From positions 4,974,658 to 5,038,657 of the forward strand of contig OX377206.1 of assembly GCA_947396885.1 (NCBI GenBank): DNA of 64,000 nucleotides, written 5' to 3'. The notes below the pieces were generated by a model, which worked only from the letters and a program-made list of their open reading frames with translations, searched no databases and was not told the origin of the DNA. This DNA comes from Heligmosomoides polygyrus polygyrus (Eukaryota > Nematoda > Chromadorea > Rhabditida > Heligmosomidae). The position numbers and the translations under genes were made by a program. Shown in pieces: positions 51,116-61,852 of the stretch. The stretch's first letter is position 1. Each line of letters starts with the position of its first letter.

Positions 51116-54100
51116 GCAGGCCATGCCCTGCAAAAATTGCAAAAATGGCAACGGTTCCAGCGTCAGGCCCAGGTTGACAGGCCGGCTCATGGAGAAACCT
51201 CGTCACAAAACCATGATCACAAGTCGCAATAGAATCAGTGTAAAGGCTAGGACGTCACCCGGAAGTGGCGCACAGAACCCCCGCCCGAGTTCTGTGGTCA
51301 GTATGCGAGGGCTACCGAGGGCCGAACGACCTCGGCTAAAGAAGCTAGTTCGACTGGGGACTCTGAATGTGAGAACGCTGACCGGGGGGGGGGGGATCTA
51401 GGGAAGTGGCTGACCTGATGAAGCGCAGAAGGATACAAGTCCTGTGTCTGCAGGAAGCGCGATGGAAAGGGGCGAAAGCCAGGGAGATCGGAGAAGGGGT
51501 CGGAGAGGACACCAAGAGGAACGGGGTAGGGATAGCTGTCGCGGAGTCCCCAAGGATTCAGTAGCGGCTGTCCAAAGAATAAACGACCGCATCATGTCAC
51601 TGCGGCTGGACACGAAAGAGGGTTACTGGACCATTATGTCTGTCTACGCTCCGCAGACCGGATGCTCCGAGCAGGACAAGGATGACTTCTACCTCTCGCT
51701 CGAGGAAGTCATAAGGTCCGTACCAGAAGGCGACTACCTCTCCATAGCAGGGGACATGAACGGGCATGTGGGGAGCGGCAGAAGAGGAGTGGAAAGGGTT
51801 CAGTGAGGGAAAGGGATCGGCCTGGTAAACCCGGATGGAGAACGAATTCTGGATCTGGCTATCGCCCGCGACCTGGCTGTCTGTAACACCTTCTTCGCGA
51901 AGAGGGAGAGCCAGAAGGTGACCTATGCTAGCGGAGGAAGAAGGACGAAAGTCGACCACATCCTGGTTCGAAGGGCTGCCCTGAAAACAGTCCGGGATGT
52001 GAAGGTCATTCCGAGAGAAGACGTGGCATCACAGCATAGACCCTTGGTAGCCGATCTTAGCATACCTCTACCCACCAGGCCCAAAGTGAGGACGGAACCC
52101 AGGATCCGATGGTGGAGACTGCGGGGTTCAGAGCGGAACGAGCTACGAAGGGCAGTGCTCGATGCAGGCCTTCCAGATCCAGCTGGTCCCGTGAATGAGA
52201 CCTGGAGGAGGGTTGCCCAAACAATCCTGAGATGTGCCAAGGAAACCCTGGGAGAAACAAAGAGAGGAACCAGAGGGGATAAATCGGCATGGTTCTGGAA
52301 CGAAGAGGTGCAGGCTGCGGTGAAGAGGAAGAAGGAGGCCTAAAGCTGTGGCAAAAGACGAGGGCACCCGAGCATCTCACAGCCTACAGGAAGCTGAAGA
52401 GGCTGGCAAAAACAGCTGTAGCGAAGGCAAAGAACGTGGAAATGGATGCCCTGTACGAGAAACTAGACGGGCCAGAGGGAGAGAAGTTCGCCATCCGCCT
52501 GGCCAAGGCGCGTCATAGAGCTAGCCTCGACATTCGAGTAGTGAAGACTGTGAAGAGTGCTGACGGTAGGGTGTTACGGAAGCCGGTCGAGGTCAGAGGG
52601 AGGAGTACTTCAAGGAACTCCTGAACGAGGAGTTCCCTTGTCGGTAGGCCGAGAAAGAACAACCAACGGAAGGACCCATCCCACCCTGGACGCAAGAAGA
52701 GGTTCGCAAGGCCACAGGGAAGATGAAATTCGGAAAGGCAGCAGGGCCTGACGATGTGCCAGTAGAGGCTTGGAAGGTGCTCGGGAACCTCGGAATCAAC
52801 TGGCTGACGCAGTTCCTCAACAGAATCACGAAAGAAGGTAAGATGCCGGATGAATGGAGGAACAGCACCATAGTGCCCATCTTCAAGCAGAAGGGAGACG
52901 CTTCCGAATGCTCCAACTACCGAGGGATCAAACTGATCTCACACACGATGAAGATCTGCGAACGACCGGTCGACTCAAGGCTGAGGGAGATGGTACCCGT
53001 CTCCCAGGTGCAGTGGGGCTTCATGCCTGAGAGGTCCACCACAGACGCCATCTTCATCGCTCGTCAGGTGATGGAGAAATATCGGGAGAAACGAAAACCC
53101 TGCTACCTGGCATTCCTGGACCTGGAGAAGGCCTACGACAGGCTAGCTCGGGCCGTAATCTAGGATGCCCTTCAAGGGAGGGGTGTCCCGGAATGTCTGA
53201 TCACGGTCATAAGGGACATGTACGAGGGCTCGAAAGCGGCGATACGAACTCCACACGGGGTGGCAAGGAAAGTGGACATCACAGTGGGGGTACACCAAGG
53301 GTCGGCTCTGAGTCCGTTCCTCTTCCTGCTGACGCTAGACTCTATAGTGAACCACCTTGAGGAAGGCCCTCTCAGAACGATCCTCTACGCGGACGACATC
53401 GCCCTAGTAGCCGACAACCAGGAGGAGCTGGAGGAGAAGGTGCAGCTGTGGCAGAGAGCCATCGCGGACAACGGCCTACGGCTGAACGTGAAGAAGACGA
53501 AGTTCATCAGCTCTGAGCAGTGCGCTGGATCGATCCTAGACTGCCAAGGGAAAACGATCGAGAAGGTAGAAGAATTCCGCTACCTCGGAAGTGACCTATC
53601 CGAGGAAGGAAGTGTGGACCAGGCGGTCAGGGGACGGATAAACGCAGCCTGGCTCAAGTGGAGGGAGTCCACAGGGATCCTCTGCGAGATGCTAGATGCT
53701 CCAGGACGCTCAAAGGCAAGCTCTATAGAACAGTTGTGAGACCTGCCCTCCTCTACGGCAGTGAGTGCTGGGCCCTGGGTAAGGCGCAGGAGCGGCAACT
53801 GCACGCGGTGGAGATGAGGATGCTGAGGTGGGCATGTGGATGGACCCGTCGGGACAGGGTGCGAAACGAGGATGTTAGGGCAGTGATGAAGACTGCCCCG
53901 ATCCAGCTGAAGATGAGAGAGCAGCGCCTGAGGTGGTATGGACACGTCCTCAGAAGACCAGAGGATCACCCCACAAGGTTGGCCCTAGATTTCGAGGCAC
54001 CCGGAAAGCGTCCGAGAGGAGCCCCAAGGAAAAGATGGAAGGACGTCATCAAGAGAGATCTCGCCGAAGTCGGCGCCACGGCAGATGACGCCCTTGATAG

Positions 54101-54175
54101 GATGAGGTGGCGACAGATCACAAAAACAGCGGACCCCGCGACTGCGCGGGACTAAACGCTCAGGAGAAGAAGAAG
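51041..54175 (+). mobile_element. Near full-length APE-type LINE (RTE-like), frameshifted
   Basis: About 3.1 kb, the size of RTE-type LINEs. Endonuclease motifs: VRLGTLNVRTL (51345), VLCLQEARW (51440), SVYAPQTGC (51640), SIAGDMNGHVG (51745), KVDHILVRR (51950) and SQHRPLVADL (52030). Reverse transcriptase: KAAGPDDVPVEAWK (52740), FLDLEKAYDRL (53115), LYADDIALVADNQ (53385). C-terminal part: RTVVRPALLYGSECWALG and a final RWRQITKTAD..ATARD-stop near 54155. The frame breaks at least at the G10 tract (about 51390), near 51540, 51800, 52340, 52600, 53160 and 53700. The 3' end is GAAGAAGAAGATGATG, a short tandem tail. It has inserted into the repeat at 54178. Confidence 0.85.
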
Positions 54176-54590
54176 ATGATGACGCACAAGGTGGCGGCTG
54201 CCTTACCGGTGTCCTCTAGAAGGAAGGCATGTGTCACTGACTGTCAGCTGCTGATGCTGTACCTCACCGTTCGTCTCGCCTGCCCAAGCGTCGTGGCAGT
54301 CAACACTGCCGGTCGTGGGTGGTGCCTCCCGCGTCGCCATGATTACGGTTGACGGCGCCGATACAACGGACGGCGAGATGTAGCGCCAGCGGTTGACAGA
54401 GTGACTCATGCCTTTGTCCTTTAGGATTGATAATGAAAGAATCCGGCCACTCGGACTGCGGCCTAAAATTTTGGCGCGCTTTCTAAGAAGACAGAAGCCG
54501 CAAAAGAAAAATGCCAGAACAGCGTAATTCGAGATATTCACCTAGTCCAGTTTCCATAAAAAACAAAATGCATGATTCTCAATGAAGTAC
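54176..54590. repeat. Dispersed repeat R, copy 1
   Basis: About 95% identical by eye to 63405-63812 (GATGACGCACAAGGTGGCGG to CACCTAGTCCAG..TTTCCATAAAAA). The LINE abuts its left end. A minus-strand frame (MNISNYAVLAFFFCGF..) is shared by both copies, but the copies shift relative to each other near 54310. Confidence 0.8.
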
Positions 54591-55174
54591 TTCCTTGCCA
54601 GGCACCCAATTGCGACCAAATTGTTGTCATTAGTAGTTGTTGCCACTACGAGTGGAGGAGAGAATAGCAGCCGGCATTCGTACCATGAAGATCTTTAGTA
54701 GTTTGATCAAAATGTAAAAATTTAGAAGTATACTGAATTCAACTTCTAATTCCTCATGTGTCACACATAGCCATGTGCTCTTGTTTCAAGACAATCGGAT
54801 CAACCCAATCAACATAACATTGTAGAGTCATTTTGTGTCCATTTCAGGGAAGACTTATTTGACATAGATCTCCACCTACACTGCAGTACCAGCCGTACGG
54901 TCTCTCCGTAGTAATAGCTTCTCACCATCAGTTGTAGCTGCCATCTATGTCATGATTTCCGCAGGAAGAACACCTTAACTACGTCGAGTGGGACAAGTCA
55001 GAAAGGGTCACGAAGAGAGGCTGCTTTTCTCGGAATATTGATTACTACTCAAAAATAACTAACTAAAAAGAACTACTAACTACATATAAATCTACACGTA
55101 ATTATTTCGTTAATATAGTAACGGCACGCTGAAAAAATGCAACATTTTTGAATGCTATGAAACAGAAAATTATC
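54591..55174. other. No gene seen
   Basis: AT-rich non-coding DNA. Confidence 0.4.
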
Positions 55175-56335
55175 ATCTCACTACAAACGGCGAGGATATT
55201 AACACGCTTGTAGAGGCAATAAATTCAAAACACTCATCGACTACCCATCAGCGACCTCGATTACCCCCAGGGCTAAAGCTTCGGACCGCTTGAATGACGT
55301 CCACAAAAATCGATAATTTGATCAATATCGATTGATGGCGATCGACACTTCAAAAGCGGACTTCAGATTCGTGTACAGTGACCTCGATTACTCCCAGGAC
55401 TAAAGTTTCGAGCCGCTGCCATCATCGCCATCAATCGTTGAGTATCGCCAAAAAGCAGTCTCCCACTTCAGTTGTGACGGATGGACGGAAGCACGCACGG
55501 ACGCACGCACTTGCACAGTCACACTACTCCTTTATATATAGTAGGATAAGCATTTAACCGCTTTCTGTGTTCTCAAAACAAAATAATTAATCAGAGGTTC
55601 TATTGTTAGAAGTCAGCAGTGACAACCCTTCTGGACCACTTCATGTAGTTGGGTTTATTTGCAGTCACTAGGCATGTGATCCCGGTTTGCAATGGACTAC
55701 GCTAATGCAAGTATTAATTGAGATAGGCTCTAAACTTAACTGAACACAGCGATCAGGTTCTATGTAGAGCCAGTTACGGTGTAATTCACTCTTCTTTGTT
55801 GTTTCAAGGAAGTAAGAAACTGTATTAGTTGTTCTCAATTGCATTTCTTTATTAGAACGTAACGCTGATTCACAATTTTTAGGCTATCTTAAAGAACCAA
55901 AGTTGCCAAAAAGTATCATAAGCATTACATGACAGAGCAGCCGCTTAGGTTTCATAAAAAGAAACCAAAAGATAACCTACAACGGGAGCCAGAGAAAGAC
56001 ACGATATACTAGCGTAAATATGTATTGGGGGGGGAGGCAAAAGTAATGAGACAAATTGAAAAAAATCTCTATCTCTTTATAACTCATTTACAACTCAACG
56101 ATGCTGAGGAATGTATTTGCCATTAAGGGCACTGACCTTGAATCTGAAGTCCGTTTTTGAAGTGTCGATCGCCATCAATCGATATTGATCAAAATTATCG
56201 ATTTTTGTGGACGTCATTCAAGCGGTCCGAAGCTTTAGCCCTGGGGGTAATCGAGGTCGCTCATGGGTAGTCGATGAATGTTTTGTACTTATTGCCTCTA
56301 CAAGCGTGTTAATATCCTCGCCGTTTATAGTGAAG
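55175..56335. repeat. Inverted repeat arms, about 190 bp each
   Basis: 55176-55372 is the inverse of 56146-56333 (CGGCGAGGATATTAACACGC / GCGTGTTAATATCCTCGCCG; GATCAATATCGATTGATGGC and its inverse). Both arms belong to the ATCGAT-rich family of 38521-38735. On the minus strand a Helitron-like 5' end, TCCTACTATATATAAAGGAG, starts at 55546, so the left arm is probably a Helitron-like copy running leftward. The spacer 55550-56140 is featureless except a G8 tract. Confidence 0.6.
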
Positions 56336-56559
56336 TGGTTGTGCAACGTGCCTACCGACTCGGTAAACGAGCCGAACACGTTGCCCAACGTGCATGGCGA
56401 TTCAGTGGACGTACCGAACACGTCGCCAAAGGGCCTGGAGATGCGGTGCTGGAGGAGTGTGTTGGGGGAAGTGTGGGGAGGGGAGTAGTTGTGCAACGTG
56501 CCTGGCGACAGTAGACGTGTCGAACTCGTTTCCCTTTTGGATAATCCAGCTGCCACTTA

Positions 56560-56850
56560 TCCTGCTATATATAAGCGTTGCACAGAAGTACAGAGCATTA
56601 CAAACCAGTGACGTTACTGGACGACCCGGAGAGAACGCCTATGATAAACTTATGGAAGTGAAGAACGGATTCATGCAAAAGTACGCGGCAGGATTTTAAG
56701 TTTTACAAAGATTGATTTGGCACTCATGGCACGACTCGTCGCCTGCGCGACGCGGGGCTATACCAAAGGCCTTTCCGTAGGTTAGTGATATTGCATGGTC
56801 GCGCGAAGCGCGCAAGTGCGAGAGACGCCGTTAGGCGGTCCCGCAGAATC
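56560..56850 (+). mobile_element. Short Helitron-like element
   Basis: Begins TCCTGCTATATATAAGCG after an A. The 3' region has the hairpin GCGCGAAGCGCGC and ACGCCGTTAGGCG, nearly the same as the 3' hairpins of the Helitron ending at 28898 (CGAAGCGGGCAAGTGCGAGA). The exact 3' end is unclear. Confidence 0.5.
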
Positions 56851-56993
56851 TCAATTTCCTGACACACCTGTTCACATACCTCCGATACCGTAGGTGCGAT
56901 GATCCTCACATATGCAGCCTATTGCTCCCGCCATATTTGGGATTCCACAATTTACAAAAAATCTAAGCACCAACTTTGAACGTAAAAGTTCAA

Positions 56994-57067
56994 GTAGAAG
57001 GTTGTGAGCTCAATTGCTACTTTGAACTTTTACGTTCAAAGTAGCAATTGAGCTCACAACCTTCTAC
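56994..57067. repeat. Perfect 34-bp inverted repeat
   Basis: Arms 56994-57027 and 57034-57067 are exact complements (GTAGAAGGTTGTGAGCTCAA ... TTGAGCTCACAACCTTCTAC) around a 6-nt loop. The inner 17 nt recur just to the left at 56974-56991. Confidence 0.9.
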
Positions 57068-57586
57068 TCATAGCCGGCTGCTCTTAATCTGCCAGCTACA
57101 TGATGAACTCTTTCAGCCTTCTCCGGAACAGCTCGCTCACTCCGCCGATTTCTCGGCTAACTGTCGACTGGGAGCAGTTGAGCGTTATAGCCGTAGTGAG
57201 CTATAACAACGACAATTAGGTTGTTGCATTGACGATAACAACAATGCTAATACATGTAGGCTGGAGCTGCCTATCGTCTCCAGAATGATTCAGAACTTGT
57301 GCGCACTAGTGAATTATCGTGACCTCGCAGTCTCTGGGCTGCGCGCCTCGCCAATGAGCCCGGAGACGTGCTGGAACCCTCGGCGAGAAAGGACCTCTGC
57401 GGGAAAGCGAAGTCGTCCAACATGTCCGTCGGACTCACCCTTGTTGGAAATGGCGAGGAGCGGCAGCTCGGATGAGCAGCTCCCTCTGTTCCCTTTCATC
57501 GTATTACATTACCGTTCTAGAGATCAGGAAATATAACCTGGATCTCTCTGTGGTTTCCTCTCTATAGAAAAGCAACAACAACAACA
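57068..57586. other. No gene seen
   Basis: Downstream flank of the Zeste-like gene on its strand; frames here have no support. Confidence 0.4.
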
Positions 57587-57592
57587 TTTATT
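57587..57592 (-). terminator. Polyadenylation signal AATAAA
   Basis: Minus-strand AATAAA about 70 nt after the stop of the six-exon gene. Confidence 0.7.
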
Positions 57593-57662
57593 CTCGCCAC
57601 CAAGAAACATGTTCGTTGATCGAAAACTATTAGACATGCTGACTTCGTTTCCTGGGGTTCTT

Positions 57663-59254
57663 TCAGTTGAATGAAGGTGGACTAGCCGGGGCACCACCAG
57701 CACAGTAGAATTGCTTCTTGGCCGACAACACTTCCATCTCGAGCTTCACCTTGTCGAGCTCCATTGTGAGTACCTCCAGTTCTTTTTTTAGAATATCGTT
57801 CTTCAACAGCACTTGTTCTTGTCTCAGCTTGCATAAGTTTACTTCCTCAAGGTACAGAGTTGAACGCGCTTCCGTTTGCTGCGTAATGTTCTCTCGAGCG
57901 ATCCTGAAAGCTCCAATGTTAGTATTGTTAGTTTAGTAAAAATTTAACTTAATTTTTTAATTTCATACTGTCACTTTTTAATGTGGTGATGCCTGCGCGG
58001 TTTTCAAAATGTTCTCTGGCCTAAATGAGCATTTTTGTGCATTTTTCAATATTCTAATGTTCAACATTGTCACCAACGGGTGATATCTCAGAGAAAATAT
58101 CTTATGATGTATTCGCATGCAATACAAGATAATGAAGTTTTACTTCCAGTGTTGGTTCTTGCTTTGTTTCACTTGGTGCCTGCTTCCCTTGGTTATGGGG
58201 GGCTACTACATGGTTAGGCATTTGACTATAAACGCCTATGCATCGTGCAGAAATAAAAACATTGAATCTTTTCAATTCACAAGACCAAAAAACACGTACT
58301 GAGCGTAGGACTCTCCATAAGTTGTTGTCTCTGTTGGCTTGATGGATTCTTTAGCCTCCACATCTTCAGCGGTCCTAAATTAATAAATTTGCTTTGAATT
58401 GGACATAGTTAAATTCTGGAGATCAAATAAGTAACTCGCTCTGCTTCCGTTCTCTTTATCTCGTTTTCCTCATCTGTACTCTGCTCTGCTCCAGTACTCT
58501 GCTCCATAGTGCTGTCGTATTCGGAACCTCGAGTAGGCATGCTATAACGTTTGTATAAAACATATCTCACTATATTCGTTCAACTACAGATAATTAACTT
58601 GCTTTACGCTTGTTGTAGTGCTCGTTTCCATTGTAACTATGTCGGTGGGCTCCTCGGTTGCCTCCTCGACCACTGACGAATTTAACGATCTCTCGTCACC
58701 ACTGTTTGTCTCCTCACCTATAAAACTGATTTGTTTACATTTTTCATCCAGACCTAGATTTTCACATGACTTTCTAATTCTTGGAGTACCATTGTCGTTC
58801 TTACCCGCCATGAGCTGGAGGAGTGGCTGGAGGTAATCTGGTAACGAAGGACTTGTAGGCTGATGATCCTGTTTCCCGGTTTCAGTAATTTTCTGCTTCT
58901 GAAATTCAGTTCGTTTAATGAGACATTGAGGATACTTCTGTATTTACAATGAAAGACTCTAACCTGTAGCTTCATATACCTCAGGACTTTCCTCCTTTCG
59001 TTTCTTATTCTATCCTCGATTTGGAAGATTGTCCGTCGTGGCGAGACTTTCAATGTGCTTATATCTTCTGCCCATTGGTTGAGTAGTTCGTCTTTCCCTA
59101 ATCAGCCTTTTCACTTTATCGTCACCATAGAATTGTTTGCGGATAACTTACCGCTTCTGTCGCTTAAATGGTATTTTGCGTAGTTTTTCACGTAAAGCTC
59201 CATGAGCATTTTTAATTCTTGTGGTTTAAAAGGAACGGCCTTCTTTTGCTTCAT
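57663..59254 (-). CDS. Zeste/Myb-SANT-like protein with C-terminal coiled coil, six exons
   Basis: Exons on the minus strand: 59254-59152, 59097-58964, 58898-58603, 58541-58440, 58374-58300, 57903-57663. The spliced frame is 951 nt, 316 aa, with every junction in phase. Residues 8-78 look like a tri-helical Myb/SANT-like DNA-binding domain (FKPQELKMLMELYVKNYAKY, LLNQWAEDIS with Trp 43, RRTIFQIEDRIRNERRKVL), as in Zeste-type regulators. Residues 80-237 are acidic, Ser/Thr-rich and probably disordered. Residues about 245-300 are a strong heptad coiled coil (LRQEQVLLKNDILKKELEVL). That layout, DNA-binding head and self-association tail, suggests a nuclear regulator; it may descend from a transposon. 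Introns 1, 2 and 5 use GT donors (GTAAGT, GTTAGA, GTACGT); introns 3 and 4 fit only GC donors (GCAAGT, GCGAGT). ATG follows TTGTAG directly, so the start may be trans-spliced. Confidence 0.82.
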
Positions 59255-59493
59255 CTACAAGTTTGTGTAATTACTTTGTTAATTATAATCACGAATAGTT
59301 TTGCCAGCGAAGACAATTCATATACAACACGTTGATTCCGGTTATGGTCATGCATTGCAATTCACTTCAACCTAGCAGACGTTTCGTTTGTCGTCGTCTC
59401 ATTGGGTGTTAGAAGGTGGTATTGTCGTGATCTTGTTTTCTTTAGCGCTGTAGCACGAATACAACTCTTCTATGAGATCTCCGTTGAAGAATG
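59255..59493. other. No gene seen
   Basis: Upstream flank of the Zeste-like gene; no promoter element could be named. Confidence 0.4.
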
Positions 59494-59495
59494 TA

Positions 59496-60389
59496 TTAGG
59501 TTGGCAACTAATTTCGTGGACTCTCAAGCGGCTTCAACAAAAGTGTTCATAAACAAATAACAAATAACAGTTTTAAACCAAAATAAGACCTGTTGGAACG
59601 CGGGACTGATTGCCATTTATCAGCTACCTGGCCCATCCCACAGCTGTAGAATTCTTGTGCTTTTGAAGCCAAGAATCCCTGGAGGTGCATTTTGACATGG
59701 TCCACATTAATAAGTCGTCCTCCAACCAAGAAGTGCTGCAGCGTGCCATAAAGGTGCTAGTCATTTGGAGCACAGCCTGTGCTGTAAGGTGGGTGAGTTA
59801 GACGTTCCCAGCTAAGGTCTTCGATTTTTTGAAGCTCTCGATTCGTGACATGTGATCTGGCGTTATCGTGCTGATAGATAATTCCGCTCCTGAAAATCTC
59901 TCTGAACCGATTCCAGCGGAGTTCAGCCTGCGTGCGGCCAGGTTGAGAAGAGTAGATTACAGCATTAATGCTGGAACCGTTCTTGACGAGCTCCCAGAAG
60001 TTAATACCTTCTTGACACTACCAAACGGAGGGAACATAGCGAACCGGACGCCTCAAAAATTAGAAGACCTTCACTGGGAGCGTCAAACTCATCCACCTTA
60101 CAGCACAGACCTTGCGCCGAGTGACTACTACATTTTTAGTTCGGTGCAGTACTTCTTGGTTGGATACCGATTTAATAATGTGGACCGGGTCAAAATGCAC
60201 CTCCAAAGATTCTTGGCCTTAAAAGCACAATAATTCTATGGCCGTGGGATAGACCAGCTAACTGATATATGGGAAACACTTCTGCGTTCTGAGGGATCTT
60301 ATTTCAATTAAAGATTGTCATTAGTTATTTGTTAATAAATACTTTTGCTGAAGATTCTTGAGAGTCCACGAAATTAGTTGCCAACCTAA
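59496..60389. mobile_element. mariner element made of two opposed 3' halves
   Basis: TA-flanked (59494-59495, 60390-60391) with matching ends TTAGGTTGGCAACTAATTTC. The left half encodes on the minus strand (about 60020 down to 59540) GINFWELVKNGSSINAVIY, then HDNARSHVTNRELQKIE..LTHPPYSTGCAPND-stop. The two aspartates are 34 residues apart, the mariner D34D signature. The right half encodes on the plus strand (about 60030-60330) LEDLHWERQTHPPYSTDLAP, SDYYIF and KMHLQRFLALKAQ. Each half therefore ends in a transposase C-terminus and a 3' TIR; no N-terminal DNA-binding domain is present. About 0.9 kb against the usual 1.3 kb. Confidence 0.82.
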
Positions 60390-60913
60390 TAAAAGCCTTG
60401 AAGGGGAATAACAGCAAATGATGTAGAAGGACTGTTTTGATCTAAACATTACTTAACTTTGGCATAAGATGAAACTCTTTCAAAACAGTGCGGCTGCTCC
60501 GAACATTCCCTTCGTAGAGATGTTCTCGAGGCTACTTTCCTTCAAAGGTAATCCATTAAAATGATAAGAATAAGAAGAACTGACATGATATCGATTCTAG
60601 TAAAGGGCGCAACCGATATAGTGTGCGTAAGGGCGAACAGCCCGGTATTTATACGGTCCCGCACGGTGGACCGGTGGACCGCCCCCTCCACCGTGCTGGC
60701 GAGGGGGCGGTCTCCTCTATCTCCAGCCATCTCTCCTCTTTTCTCACCCTCCACCCCTCAACGCGTTCTCTTGCTGAATAACTCTCGTCGTCGAGCCTCC
60801 GGGCGCTACAGAGGGTAGACAATTCGCTGGTTGGAATATGGCGGAAGTTCTCTTTCGATTCTCTGACTATTGCTACCATTTCAAGAAGTTGAATCGGAAG
60901 GCAGCAAGAACTA
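60390..60913. other. No gene seen
   Basis: Contains a GC-rich palindromic patch near 60660-60710 (GCACGGTGGA..TCCACCGTGC). Confidence 0.4.
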
Positions 60914-61490
60914 TTAGGTTGAGTCATAAGTTTTGCAACAAAATTTGTTTTCCGGCAAAAATAAGATTATACCACAATAGAAAAACGATTGACTTAAACG
61001 AAGAAATTGCCGTTATTCTCAATGAGCTTCTTCGGCTTTTCATGAACTGAGTGGATTATATCTCCGTAGAATTTGGTCGGTTTCGACCAGAAGAAGTCGT
61101 GCACCACCGCCGTGACCTCACCGACCAACATGGAGCAGCTCCCAGTGCCCTGACTACAACGCATCCACCAAACGCACAGCAGGACCTTCGTACGGTGGAG
61201 TTCCGGTTTTGACGTCAGAACTCCCAGCTCGTTGCGTTGCAGCTATTGCTTTCCGGCTTTGCAGTTGCAGTGAAGCATCCTCTTCTCATCGCTGACGAGG
61301 ATTCTATCCAGGCTTCCTCGCTTGAACCGATGCCAGAGCTCTTGACAGTCAGAAGCACAGCGATTTACGCGGGTTTCCGCCAAAGCACTGACGAAGGCGA
61401 TTTCGGCGACCTTGCAGTCTACTGCATCTCACGAGCGGTGGTTCACTGGGAGGTGTGTCTTATGATCGAGGCTTATACATAAGCTGAAGA
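60914..61490 (-). pseudogene. mariner-like transposase remnant
   Basis: The minus strand reads LWHRFKRGSLDRILVSDEKR (about 61335-61275; the Asp corresponds to the first catalytic residue), then NELGVLTSKPELHRTKVLLC and VWWM (about 61225-61165), then decays. The left edge has a TIR-like TTAGGTTGAGTCATAAG after TA at 60912. Stops and frameshifts; no right end found. Confidence 0.65.
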
Positions 61491-61737
61491 TTCAACAAAT
61501 CCATTTTATAAAAGATGTCGAAACTGCAGCAAAGGAACTCCGTGATAGTAGCACTTCAATCAAACGAAATTGCTGCGCACACGACGAGTACATGGCGCGA
61601 TTTCCCTATGAATGACATCAAACAAACAGTTTTTTTTTCTTCGAAATTGTAGTAGCACAGAAACATTTTCTTTTTGCTTTAGAGGCTACGACGTCGTGAT
61701 GCAGAATAAATTCTGGAGCTAGGCTACTTATTCAAAA

Positions 61738-61852
61738 TTTTCTGTTTTCCGATAGCTTTGGTCGTTTTCCCAGAAAACAGAAAACAGAAAAATTTGCTCA
61801 AAATAGTCAGAAAATTAAAAAAGAAACAGAAAATAGAAATTCTACCCATCTC
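61738..61852. mobile_element. Solo right end of the hAT family
   Basis: Closely matches 15190-15293: TTTTCTGTTTTC, CCCAGAAAACAGAAAACAG, then GAAATTCTACCCATCTCTG against GAAATTCCGCCCATCCCTG. No left end nearby. Confidence 0.7.
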
